The translations under genes were made by a program, and so were the position numbers. From contig KQ965798.1 in the NCBI GenBank assembly GCA_001574975.1, positions 61,397-125,396 of the forward strand: a DNA stretch of 64,000 nt, given 5' to 3'. Numbering within the stretch: the first letter of the stretch is position 1; every line of letters begins with the position of its first letter. Below, piece by piece: positions 9,444 to 23,600 of this stretch. The DNA is from Gonapodya prolifera JEL478. Its lineage: Eukaryota; Monoblepharomycota; Monoblepharidomycetes; Monoblepharidales; Gonapodyaceae. Under the pieces are notes generated by a model. The model did not search any database, was not told the origin of the DNA, and worked only from the letters and a program-made list of their open reading frames with translations.

Positions 9444-12400
9444 CTATCCCGCTCCAGCACCGCCATCAGCACCGCCCCTCTCTGAGAGCGCCAACAGAGT
9501 ACCCATGATATCGCCCCCCGACGTCTTCAACAACCGCAGAACCTCTCCATCCCCAGGCAACTGCACACCATTCTCAACAGCCATCTCCTTGAGCTCCCGG
9601 AGACGCTCCAGCGATGCGTCCCCATCAGCCAACAGTCTCGCCACAACAGCATTTGCCGAGTCCTCATCTGTCGGATCCGCGTACCTTGTCACCAAGCTCC
9701 GTGCTTCAGATTCGCTAACGTTTAGGACGGCAACAATGTTACTGATCACATACGGAGAGATTGGTCGTGGTCCACCGACGCCACTGGTAACGTCAGGTGT
9801 TGGGGAAGTAGGTGATGCTGAAAGTGCCCTCGAGCCTTCCCCGGCGGCGGCGACGCTTGGAGGAGGTCGTACGGGTGAACTTGGCGATGTCGTGTCGGCT
9901 TGACTTGCTGAGCTTGGTCGTGCGGGTGGCCGACCAACTCCATTGGTAGACCCAGGTGGTGCGCGTTTGGTATTAGGTGAGGTGGAGGGTGCCGTTGAGC
10001 CTTCCCCGGTGGCGATGACAATTGGAGAAGGTCGTGCAGAAGAAGCCAAGGATGCTATTTGTGCCTGCACTGCCGCGGTTGGTCGTGCGGGTGACCGACC
10101 AACTGCATTGGGAATGACTCGCGGTACTGAGATGGGCAAGGGGGAGTGTACCCTTGAGCCTTCCCCGGTGACGGCGACGCTTTGAGGAGGTCGTGCACGA
10201 GAGACCAAGCTTTCTAGTTGTGCCTGCACTGCTGAGATCGGTCGTGCCTGTGGCCGACCGACGCCAGGTGGTGCAGAAAAGGGGGCGGTTGAGGGTACTC
10301 TGGAGCCTCCCCCGGGTGCACCCGGAGGAGATTGCAAAGGTGAGTTCATGTCAACCGCGCGTGGTGGGCGTGCCCAGCTCGGTCGTACGGGTGGTCCACC
10401 GACACCATTTGTAACGACTGGTGGTACAGATGCTGGTGAGGCTGAGGGCGCTCTCACGGTCCCCCTTTGAGCAAGTTTTACAAGCGAAGCAAAGGATGCG
10501 GTGCGTGCTTGGTCCACGAAGCTCGGTCGTGCTGGTGAAGGTGAGAAAGAAGGTCGCGTCGGTACTTGGCCGATGGGGCTTGCCACAGGGAGCACTGGTG
10601 AGGTAGCGGGCATCATTGACTCCACATTGGAGAGACTCGATCGTACCGACAACGGAGAGGAAGAAAGGTCCGCTCGCGTTTCCCCGGCATGCCTCGGCAG
10701 GGTGGTCGTGGGCACGGCACCGACAGTTGACGTTCCCTGCGCGGTCGAGCCTTGCTCATCACTCAGCTCCTCTGCACTCTCTCGACCATTTGCGACAGTC
10801 GGTGACACCGAAGTGCTCCGAGCTGACGTCGCCCCATCCCCGCGGACTGGCGAAGACGCCCGCGTCGGACCAGCTCCTGCATGTCTAGGCGTCACAACCA
10901 CGCTTGGTGCGCCTACATTCCCAAGCACCATTGATCCCGCCTGCTGGGAGGCACCTGCAATGGTATGTCTCCTTTCCTCCTCCCGTGGGAGAGTCACCGG
11001 TCCCTCCACTGCGGAGTCTTCCCTTCGTGGCTCGCTCGATCCACGCCCCGAGCCCCTACCCCCGCCCCACGGTCGCCCTCTCTTCTTCCCAATCGCCGCC
11101 GCTCCCCGTTGAGCTTGGGAGCCTGCCGGATCCACCTGACTAGGTATCCCGCCGCCGCGAATACCAATTGTTCCGCCACCTCTCGAACCAACACCACGTG
11201 CGGACCCGCCACCAGATCCCCGAGGTCGACCAGGGCCGCGCGTCTTGGGCGGTGGCGGAGGTTGCGTGGCTGGGCGCATCTCATCCTCGTCAGAGTCAAG
11301 TAGAAGGTTATTCCCCCGTCCGGTTGCAGGCGAGGTGGGTGCTGGGGGACCCGTTATGGTTTTGGCTGGCGACGGTGTCTCCCGCATCGTTCCTGCGGGA
11401 ACCAGACGTATTCCGGTATGACTCGATCCGGAAGAAGTTGCTCGACTCGACCGATTCTCTGCCTTGACTGGCGCACTGGCGGAGGAGGCTGGGGATGATG
11501 TTCCCTCCTCACTTTTGACAAACTTCTGGGACAAGTAACGTTGCGTCTCGGGAAGCGAATCATCATCTGAGTCCGAAATTACAATGCCGAATGTGTTGGG
11601 AGGAGGACGCTGTGATGGTGCTGGCATTGGAGATGGGGCGCTACGTGGGCGGTTGGGTTCATTCGAGGGGGAAATAGATTCGCGGGTTGTGGGTAAGATA
11701 ATGCTGGGAGAGGTTTGTGGTTGCGCACGTGTTCCTGGAATGTTCTGCCCCGGCGTTGCATTGTCCTTCACGCCCTCTTCGCGCCCAACGGTGCGTTCCC
11801 CATCCGACACTTGTCTTTCGTTAGTCCTCAGACTATCAGGAGAGCTCAATTGGTTGGTGAGAGAGTGGCCTTCCGGAGACCCAGTAACATCTTCGGGTGG
11901 TTCTTCAGTCCGCTTTCTCCGCTCTCCAGTAGGCGATGCGTCCTCCTGGCTCCGCGCACTTTCGTCAGCCTCAATTTTGTTCGTGCCTCCCTCCAATGAG
12001 AGAACATCGTCATCGACCACTTCGCCTTTTTGAGGACTGAGGTTTCCGTTCTGCACCTCGCCACGACCACTTTTGCGCTCTTGCATTTCCACATCCAATT
12101 CCAAATGGGGCGTTTCGCTCGGGCCTGTCACCTCATCTTCAACCTCTACCCTTTTGTTTGACCAAGAACCACGCTTCCCACAACCCGAAGACGTCTCCGA
12201 TCCACTCGGACCTGATTCGACGCGACGTTTCTTGGGAGGTGGGGCACCAGCCGACTGCTGAGGACCTTTGCGCTCATCAAGCACCCTCTTCCGACAATGC
12301 GTGACCAAAGGAAGTTCGTCGGCGGGGGTCCCACTGACCTCGTCCTCCGACTCATCGACGTCATCATCTGCATACTTGTCTCGCAGTGCGCGGTGAGACT

Positions 12401-13780
12401 CCAACTGACGACAATCATTGCGCGAATGGGAGTTGTCGTTATAGGAAGACAAGTCGTGCGTTTGTGACCTCCTGGTGCGCTTGGTCTTCTTGCAACCTGA
12501 GTCAATCCAATTTCCTCCCAGCGACTGCTTTTTCTCGTGGTCTCCGTCTTCCTCGTCAGCATCAGAATCTTCGCCACTGTCAGACGGAGCGTCGCCTCGT
12601 CTCCGAGGGAACTTATGAGTGAGGTCACTTCCACTCGGTTGCTCGTTGGTTGATGAGTGCGTGTGGGATTTTGCCGATGCTGGGTTTCTCTGGAGTTGGG
12701 GCTTTGGAGGTGACGAATCCTCGATGGGGTTTGTATCACCTAATAATATGCTCTCCGTATGAACGTCGTGTTCATTCTGTTGGTCAGGGGTGTTGCTGTG
12801 ACTCTTCCCTGGTATACATCGTGGCAAACTCGTCTTCTCTTCTCTTCTTCAGCTGTGCGGCTCGCGAAAACATGCTACTCACCTGTTTGCCGTCCCTCTT
12901 GCGACACTACAAGTCGCCTCCCTCCCAACCCCCACTCTGCGTTGTTATACGCTGGAGGCACTCTTAAACCATTGCACTCCCTCTCGTACTTTGCTATGGC
13001 TTCGAGCGCTTCCGGATGCGTCCAAAGCTCCGTATAGCCGTAGCGCACACCCAGACCGGGGAACACCTCGGACATATTCCGAATCGGTCGCGAACCGTCA
13101 TGCGCCATACCCGCTGCCACCCTGGCAGCACGCACAATGTCCATCAGTGCAAGTCTGTACCCGAGTCCCTGCAATTCGCAATACTTCTCCAGAATCTCAA
13201 GGGTTGCGTTCTCGAGCAAGAGTGTACCTGTGAATCCTTGTTTCTCCACTTCACCGGCCCACAGGCGAGAGGTGAACTTTGAGTAGCCATATGAGGAAAC
13301 GAACAGGTCAACCACTCGAGCTTTCAGTCCATTCCCGGATAGAGTGCCAAAGCCCGCCACTGTGTCATCGTCAATGATGGGTTGTGTCTGGTTGTCAGCA
13401 ACCTCCTTCCCGGCTCTAATAAAGGCACCTGGCTCCGATCCAGCGCCGCAAAGACTCAGTGCATAACCGAACCTGGTTTCGCCGAGTGCAGCAGCAGCTT
13501 CGTGAGGCGAGATTTCGTTTGCCTCGATTGCATCGACCAACAGGGGCAGTATCGGATGCGTGATCCCCTCCTCTGATGCATTCCAAGCCGTTAGGAAGCA
13601 CGACGCTCCAATGATGCTTGAATTAATGCACAACTCACCTCTCATTTTCATTGCGAAGTGTCCATCAAACTTGGCCAGTTCCTTTAGCCCCCACCGCACG
13701 GGATCCAAGTATTTCCTGACAGCCGCGTGGGCTAGAGCGAAAGAATCGCGCGTTGCAACCACTCGATCATTGTGGGACAT
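9444..13780 (-). CDS. Large unrecognised protein: ordered N-terminal half, disordered repeat-rich half with AT-hook-like motifs
   Basis: Exon 1 (13780 down to about 12890) starts at an ATG and encodes about 300 residues rich in Ala and Leu, apparently alpha-helical, with no recognised family. It ends at a strong donor, ACAG|GTGAGT. The next open frame (to 9444, about 1120 codons) has no ATG of its own and is in frame after an intron ending near 12812 (ATACCAG|GG, about 69 bases) or 12860. I therefore treat both as one gene of about 1,400 residues. The second half is Ser/Pro/Arg-rich and disordered. It has two AT-hook-like stretches (GRPRGSGGG and KKRGRPWGGG), four tandem units of about 50 residues near the C-terminus, and a final ordered alpha-helical region of about 100 residues (NIVAVLNVSESEARSLVTRY onward) that resembles a UBA/CUE-like helical bundle. 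AT hooks suggest DNA or chromatin binding. Function unknown. Confidence 0.65.
9835..10330 (-). repeat. Four coding tandem repeats of about 145-165 bases
   Basis: On the plus strand the block GAGCCTTCCCCGG recurs at 9835, 10000, 10157 and, diverged, 10302, each followed by a GGAGGAGGTCGT-like tail. Spacings are about 165, 157 and 145 bases. In the minus-strand protein these encode units of about 50 residues sharing GEGSR/GEGST and NGVGRPPARP. The units are within the disordered part of the 9444-13780 gene. Confidence 0.75.
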
Positions 13781-14110
13781 TCAAAATCAGAGTGTGCTGT
13801 GGTGGACAAGGCTGCGGTCAACCAAAATTTGCTTAACCTTTCATAAATTAATTGATTCGATCCGAATACTCCAAGTAATTGCAAAAAGACAGACCCCGCC
13901 CTTCACATTCTCACGTCACCGGTCTGTTCATGGTCGGCGTTTGTCAACCTCCAGGAAGTGGCCTTTTTGGTGGGGATGGGAGCCTTCTTCGCCGAGCTCC
14001 AAGGTAGTCCAGAAATCATCTCCGGTGTCCTGATCCACAGCCGCCGTCGCCATGAACCGTGCGCGCATGCGCATTGGAGCCGTTAAGTCCCAGACATGCT
14101 TACCAGTTCA

Positions 14111-16829
<2,719 letters not shown>

Positions 16830-17053
16830 GACCCTGATTAATGTTGGGTGCTAATACGTTCATGTAATATTTATATGCTTTTTTGAAGTGTGTCGCGTTC
16901 ATTGATTCTCTTCTCGTGCATTGTCTTCGCAACATTGCTTTGGTGCCAACCACAGTTCACTCTGAATGGCGGTGGTACTCAGGAGCAAGGACGATACTGC
17001 AGTCATTGAGGTTGATGAAGCTGAGAACGCTCATGAGAGGTCAATTTTCCGAG

Positions 17054-18646
17054 ATGGCAGTCCCCTATTCGCCGGTGATCGCCCATATTGTTCAATGTAG
17101 AGATCTCCTGGAACGATTGAAGCACGCGAACGACACGATCCTTCGTCCCGTGGAGCTCAAATACATGTTCGCCCACTTTCAAGGCACGCAGCCTCTGTCG
17201 GATGCCTACTTCGAAACGAGGCCGCTTCTGTTGGTATTGGGAGAATATTCCACGGGAAAAACAAGTTTTGTGAGTCAAAATTGTGCCAACGAGGACCGTA
17301 TATTTGCTCAAAATAGCTAATTAGGTGCGTTGCTTGCTTGGCGGCGACGACTATCCAGGTGCGGTAGTGGCCGATATTGCGTCCCACACGAGGAATATTC
17401 CCTCCATTTCCGTTAATAGGCTCGCGCGTCGGGCCCCAACCCACTGTGAGACGCTGTCTTTCCTGTGATATGTGATGAACGATGTCACTACCATTTATTC
17501 TACCCAAACCCTTCACTCTTCAGACCCGACGGTACCACGCGCTACTTCACACTGCCACTGTGGCAGGCGGAGACGCTGCCCGTTCTACAGAGCTTACGGG
17601 TATGGATGCCCTGACGGTGATTGGCCTCGCGAATGAAAGCAGCTTGGTGGACCGCCTGGAAGCACACTGCCTGGACGTCCCAATCCTCCGCCGAATCAAC
17701 GTCATCGACACTCCGGGTATCACTGGAGATCTGGGGGATATTGCGGCTCTCGTACGACTGGCTCAGCTCTCCAGCTTGATACTCTTGTTTGTCGATAGTC
17801 ACAATCTCCTGTTTGGAAAGGATCTCAAGGCGGTGCTTACACGTCTTCGCTCGCAAGTTGATGTCAACAACATTGTCGTGGTTTTTGGCAAAGCCGATGA
17901 GCTGGAAACGGCACAAATCGTCGTGGAATGCCGGGAGCAGCTCACACTGACCTTGCTCGAGGTCGGGTTTGCGAAATGTCAGATTTTCTTTTGGAGTGTG
18001 TTGAACCAGACCAAGTTAATGGTGAGACCAGTGACGCCCTATCTTTTGGGAGCACCACTTGGGTTTGAAATTCGAAAGGTACCAAGCGCTCAGCCGAACA
18101 CCACACAACTTTCGAGACATTCGTAGTTCCGTCACGAAACGCGCTTGCAACGCGAATCATCAGCTTAGGTGCGCGAAATGCCGAAAGAAAGCGCGACCAG
18201 CTTGTTCAAAGAGCGCAACGAGTGAATGTATGTAACATTAGCACATCCCCTTGATGCTAGAATGCCACTCCGTGTTCGTCTCCCAGACCCACTCGCTACT
18301 CCTGTCAAGCCTTCGTCATCGCATACCCGGCTACGTTTCCCTTGTTCTCTACCAATTCGCGCTTCTACGACACGCCATCGCCCTCTTCCCGCGTTCCACT
18401 CCTGAACACCCTTTCACGCGATTCCGCCGGCGGCTCGACACCGAGATGAGACTGGCCACGTCGGCACTTGGGGCTCGAGGGATCTCTGTGGATGGTGAGA
18501 TGCCGGATGCGGTTGCAAGGGCGATTAAGGAGCGCATCTCGGACGGGACGGTGGATTTGTGGGCGATTCCACACTTGGACGAGGATCTGTTTCGGGGGCT
18601 GGATAAGGTCAGTGGTGCGAAATGGTTTGACGTAGTGTGCCGCTGA
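17054..18646 (+). CDS. EHD/dynamin-like GTPase or ATPase
   Basis: The N-terminal helix (ILRPVELKYMFAHFQG) leads into RPLLLVLGEYSTGKTSF, the GxYSTGKT P-loop typical of EHD membrane-remodelling proteins. An intron begins right after it (GTGAGT). Later come LTVIGLANESSLVDRLE, INVIDTPGITGD (switch II DTPG), SSLILLFVDSH, and VVVFGKADELE in the place of the NKxD base-recognition motif, here Gly-Lys-Ala-Asp. The FFWSVLNQTKLM block corresponds to the EHD region before the second helical domain, and RRRLDTEMRLATSALGARGI onward is the helical tail. No EH domain is visible at the C-terminus. EHDs bind membranes and act in endocytic recycling. At least two introns are needed, including one around 17375-17523. 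The ATG at 17054 is preferred; in-frame ATGs occur at 17024 and 17033 as well. Confidence 0.7.
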
Positions 18647-18894
18647 CAAGCGTGACACTTTGCGTTGGATCTGCCAGTTGTTGGATGGGACCTTACTTGG
18701 TTCGAACCCGTCAGCAACTCAGGTGAAGATCCGTTCTAAGTTATAATCAACGGTGGGAGCAAGAGGACATGCCGGCAACTCTTTATCAAAACAACGGCAT
18801 ATATTGTACATAGCGATACGAACACACGAGCACTCCAAAGAAAAACCGCATTTAAACGGTCACGCAAATGACAAAAGCACCTCATCTTGCACGG

Positions 18895-20616
18895 CTACTC
18901 CGGCACTCCAGCAGTCACCCGCCTCCTCACGCCACCCTCGCCAACGTCGGGCTGCCCTTCATCCCTCCCAATCACGTCGTACGACCCGTTCGACTCGTCC
19001 TCCGGCTCTCCGTCCCCCTCCAGACCAGGCTCTTGCTTTATCTCAACCTCAGCCTTGATAGCGACTTCAGGCACGGTGTCACGATGCACCACGGCGATTG
19101 CAGGGATCGCCGAGGGTACGATGTGGTCTTCTGGGGAGTCAAATTCGTCCTCTTCCTCGTCGTCCTCGTCTTGGGGTACCCGTGCGGGACCCTTGCCCTT
19201 GGACCTCGCTCCACTGACGGGCTCCGCTTCATCTTCGCTCTCCTCGTCCTCTTCAATTCGCTGTTTGCCCCTAGGAGGTAGGGGGATCTCGCCGAACTGT
19301 TCCTTCTCACCGCCCTCCTCCATCGAAACACCTCCTTTGATGCCCCACCACACGGCAGCGACAATGGCGGCATTCCACGTCGCAAAGACGGCTGTGACGA
19401 CGAGGGCCGTAAGCAGAGGCCAGTTGTGCATGTAGTGGCGGAGGCCTTGGAAGCGGAGGGAGACGAGAAGGTGCGTTGATATAGTGTGGAGATGAGAAGA
19501 CGGGGAGCCAAGAGGGTGGGAGACGGTGAGGTGGAGGTTTGTGGGAAGCGCGTCCTTTGCGGGAGTTACAGTTTGATTTCAGTTGGGATCCATGACGTGT
19601 CCTACAACACGTAACTCACCGCTCGCCCGCTGGCCCATTCCTCCCAAAGAACAATTTGGATGTCGCGCTCTTCGCGGAATGCGTCGAAGAGTATGACAGG
19701 ACCGGCGCGAGTCAGGGCGGAGGCGAGACGGAGTGCGGGAGAGCGATACGGCAGAATTCCCTGAACGGGGGGAAGGCAGAGGTACGAGGAGTATGAGAGC
19801 GTGTTCGTGTTCTGGGGTTGGAGGTGTACTCAGACTCACCGGTCTGCTCTCTCTCGCAATGACCTCGCCCGTTTCCCTAACCCCATTCTTCCCCACAAGC
19901 TCCCGCTTCAGTTCCGCCTCGCACATGAAATTTCCAAGGCGCTCGTTATGGTCCGAATCGGGCACGCGGAGTTGGACGGCAATGTGGTACTGTTGGTGAG
20001 GGAGGAGGAACGGGAGGCGGTACTTGTCGTCCACGAGCGGGATGATAGCGTGAGGGTTGGTTGGAATCATGAAAGCGGACGGTGCGTGGGGGCTGGAGCG
20101 GCGAGAGTTGGTGTTAGTCGAGTGCTGCTCCAGTCACCGCGATTGGCCCAAATCATGGCCACTTCGACCGAATCACCATGTCGTCGAGACGAATGGAGTA
20201 AAATAACGTGTCCACCTTGTTTACATTCCCTCCCTTGAGAAAGGCAGAGTATCTCTCGCTCACCTCACGCTCCCATACTGCATCCAAATCGGCAACTTCC
20301 AGAATGTTTTTGCGGGCATGTACCACCAATAAAACGCGACATACTCCCCCGCGCTGACGAGCAACAAGGCCCAAGCGACGAAGACGAATGCCGCCGTCGA
20401 AATCGCCAATCGCTGGACGCGGGGGTCCACCGCGGCGTCGCGGGCCGTGTAGAATGCCTGGAACGGCAGAGAGAGCGCGTAGATTGTGTTTGTCACGAGC
20501 CAGACCACTGGCGAGTCTTGGGGACCGACGCGGATCGATGGGCCGGACGTCGTGGGAGAGTTGCCGGGCGATGAATCGGACCAGTCCATCGTGAAAAATG
20601 GACGGGCTGGTTTCAC
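18895..20616 (-). CDS. SEI1: Seipin, lipid-droplet assembly protein
   Basis: Exon 1 (20616 to about 20265) contains the first membrane segment, ISTAAFVFVAWALLLVSAGEYVAFYWWY, after a cytosolic N-terminus. The middle exons (about 20070-19620) encode the lumenal domain: YRLPFLLPHQQYHIAVQLRV, PDSDHNERLGNFMCEAEL (the seipin LPxSxxNxxxGxFM pattern) and, after an intron, LPYRSPALRLASALTRAG and DIQIVLWEEWASG. The last exon (19431-18895) has the second membrane segment, WPLLTALVVTAVFATWNAAIVAAVWW, then a long acidic tail rich in Glu/Asp/Ser. Seipin is an ER membrane protein that sets lipid-droplet size and number. Length and two-membrane-span layout fit the fungal family. ATGs at 20616 and 20589 are both possible starts. 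Confidence 0.85.
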
Positions 20617-20959
20617 AGACGGAGGAGGTGTTCGCTCAATGGTCGTCTGACTAGAATTGCATGTGACTTTTCGGCAGTTTATTTGTCTCGTCTTACCTTA
20701 CATTTTGGACAAGACAACCGGCATTTTTCCTGTCACGGTGGTGTGAAAATTTTAATCCTGAGTGATTTTATACCGCTCAAGCGTACACGGGATGGTGACA
20801 CTTCCACTTCTACACCGAACTGCTTCGGCCTGCCTGGACTTGGAACTTTACGTACTAACCGCCTGAAACAGGTTGCAATTTGAAACTGCAGAGTGCTGGG
20901 TGAGACCCTCAACTGCGGCCATAGTCAGCTCAGGGCTGGTTCCTGCCCATCCTCGCAAA

Positions 20960-22353
20960 ATGAGCGATTCCACGTCTGCTCTCTCTATTCAACTTGAATC
21001 AGGCGACGCCCGCTTCTTGCCTGGATCCACAATCTCCGGTTGGTGTCCATCTCTCGCGACGTCGAATCAAAAGACGCTCGATTGGCGATTCGGCTCCATG
21101 GGCGTGCTGAATGCCACTACCTGCCAAAACCAATAAGCTTCTTGACTCGCGTTCAGCAGAAGTGGTTTTAATCGACGTGGAGCGTGTGTTTTTCAATGGA
21201 CCTATCCAAATTACAACGACGTCGTTCAAATTAAACCACCCGTCTCTGTGGCCCTTCTCCTTCACAATTCCATACTCGGTTCCTCTCCGTGCAAATTCTG
21301 GAGACAAGAGCGCCCACGTGCCGCACACCTCGGATCTGGAGGAACCCGAGCTTCCACTCCCCCCAACTTGGAACCTTGACGATGAGCTTCCAAATTCACT
21401 GAGAAAGAGTGGAGTACTGAGATCAGTTGTGTCATATCAGCTACTCGCAGAGCTCGTGGGGTTCCCAGGCGGCGCAGATTGGAAGAAGATCTCCCACACT
21501 GCGAACCTCCCATTCCAGCGTTATTGAGCATCCGCACACAAACACCACGCCCTTCATCGACGACAACCAGATGAACTTCATGACCACAATGTCTAAACCA
21601 ATGTTTGTCCAGTCGTCCAAGCTGGAGACCACGGAGACACGTGGAGGCGACATTGCGCATAAACTCCTCCATGCACTCGCAAAGCCAAAGCTCACGTATT
21701 TCCTAGACGTGCAGGCTCCTACCACTATTCAGCCGGGTCACCTAAAACCCATTCCGTTCCGGTTGCGAGCCGTGCCAGACCCAAACCCTAATGAGACATC
21801 ATTCACCGTCATCGGCACCACCCAGAAGTTCTCGCTGGTGTCCCTACACATCGACCTGCTCGACTTCATCGTTGCGACGGCAGCGTTGGACACCTCACGT
21901 GGAGGCGAGGAACTGGTGGAACGCAGGGAACTCCTCAAGTACAAGCGTAAGGGCGGAATCAACCTTGGGCTGAATCACTCACACTCTCTTCAGCCAAAGC
22001 ACACAATCCCGTTCCAGCCCGGGCCTGGCTCGTCCTCCTCATCCATTGCCATGTTCGACACAGGACGGGAGCTTGGAGTGCATATCGATCCAAAGAACCC
22101 ACCGGGCGCCAGCTTCTCCAAGCCGCTGGTTCAACGGGTGTATAAGCTGGAATGGAAGATCGAGGTCGAGTGCGCAGGAGAAAACGCGGCAGTCACGGGA
22201 TGTGTTCCTGTGACGATTATTGATCCGGCCGTCGACGTGGTAGCAGCAGTGGGTTCGGATATGCCGAAGGCGGGATGGGAGGACTGTTTGCATAGCGAAA
22301 CACGGGGCGGTGGACTGTCTCTCCTTGCGACCTGGACTCAAGACTTCTGCTGA
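20960..22353 (+). CDS. Arrestin-like trafficking adaptor
   Basis: The ATG at 20960 gives MSDSTSALSIQLESGDARFL followed by PGSTISG, a typical first strand and loop of fungal arrestin-like proteins. Later segments include VVLIDVERVFFNGPIQITTTS and LWPFSFTIPYSVPL, then a second lobe from about 21640: LTYFLDVQAPTTIQPGHLKP, FRLRAVPD, VVSLHIDLLDFIVATAAL, and a closing strand YKLEWKIEVECAGENAAVTG. The frame changes at introns around 21120 and 21520. No PPxY motif was noticed. In fungi these proteins can link ubiquitin ligases to membrane transporters, which is inference here. The C-terminus, LLATWTQDFC, is followed directly by a stop. Confidence 0.6.
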
Positions 22354-22359
22354 TATACC

Positions 22360-23600
22360 ATATCCATGAAAAAGGACACGACGTGCACAGTAATGACTGT
22401 ATAAGTGCTAAATGTAAATAGTTATGACGATGTTGCTTGCAAAGAACCAATTGTTAATGATCGGGTGTGGGGGACATGTCCAAACCCTTTGTGGGGCAAT
22501 TCAAGTGATTTCATTGCCACGTCGATTATCTCATCTCTTGGCGTCGGCCGAACCCGAACAAGGCAGGCGGGGTTCCCTTGCGATACCCCGCACTCCCTCA
22601 GAATCTTCGATCGATCAGTAAACAATTGGAGACAATCTCCATAGTAATCACAGTATCTGAATCCTCATCGGATCGTGATCGGAAATCGTGGTAGCTCCGC
22701 CACATCTCCCAGACTCCACACGTCAGCGATCACCCCGCGGGGGACAGGAATTGCAGGGAACGTGATCCGGAAGCATGGTGACTGCGGGTTGTCAGGCCAC
22801 ACTCGTAACACCGACATTGAGCGTTCATATGTAGTCTTCAGTCGTATGTTGGTGCTCGTGGGGGACGCCTTTAGGCTCCGTGCAACGGGGCCTCTCGCGG
22901 CTCTGTTCGGCGAGGAGTTTGAGAAAAATGGAAAAGGAAGCGTGTGGAAGGTGAGGACTGTAACCTTACTTGCGGTGATCGAGACCGCCAACTCGATGCT
23001 GGTGGATGATGACGGTGGGTGTCCGACGGGGATGTAAATGAGTACGGCGTACGTGAAGGATGCCCTTCGGTGCTGGGAAAAATGGTTTCGAGCTAGCACG
23101 ACATAAGGAGGCTGCTTCACGTTTCAACGTGCAAGGATCGATCGACTGATAGAGGTTATGCCAAGAAGTCACAGGCGAGGAGGAGCTCCTTTGCTTCATT
23201 GGGATACTAAAATTTTGGCAAAAGACTAACGCTGCTCCTTGAATGCCGTTGAGTATGTTCGGTGTCGCTTGTACTGAGATGTGATTTTCGATGATGAATA
23301 GTGTTGGCCAAACAGAAGACCATTTCACGAAATAGAAAACTGTAGATACTGAACTGTCAAGTAATAATGGAGCAAGTTCGGGCTAACAGTCCGAGAGCTA
23401 CGAGCTATTGGAGCGTATCATCTACCCCGACAATAATGCACGGACTTCACACAGCACGATACGCACGGATATCCTTCTTTGGCCCACACGGCATTCAAAT
23501 CAACAGCTTTGATGCCATCAATGTGCCTGAAAATTTGACGCCTATGTGTCAGTGGAGTACTCAGTCTTCAATGGCTGAGCCAAAGAGTGCGAGTCTGGAG
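22360..23600. other. Intergenic stretch, possible arrestin-like remnant on the minus strand
   Basis: No convincing gene. A minus-strand frame at 22665-23120 has beta-strand-like segments (TVLTFHTLPFPFFSN and CFRITFPAIPVPRGVIADVW) reminiscent of an arrestin-like lobe and could be a fragment related to the preceding gene. The case is weak. Confidence 0.25.

Noticed and set aside
9241-9903. Plus-strand frame of 220 codons
   Set aside because: Antisense shadow of the 9444-13780 gene; Pro/Ser/Thr-rich only because the sense strand is GC-rich and repetitive.
22665-23120. Minus-strand frame with arrestin-like flavour
   Set aside because: Beta-strand-like composition only; no start, no family-specific motif, so not called as a gene.
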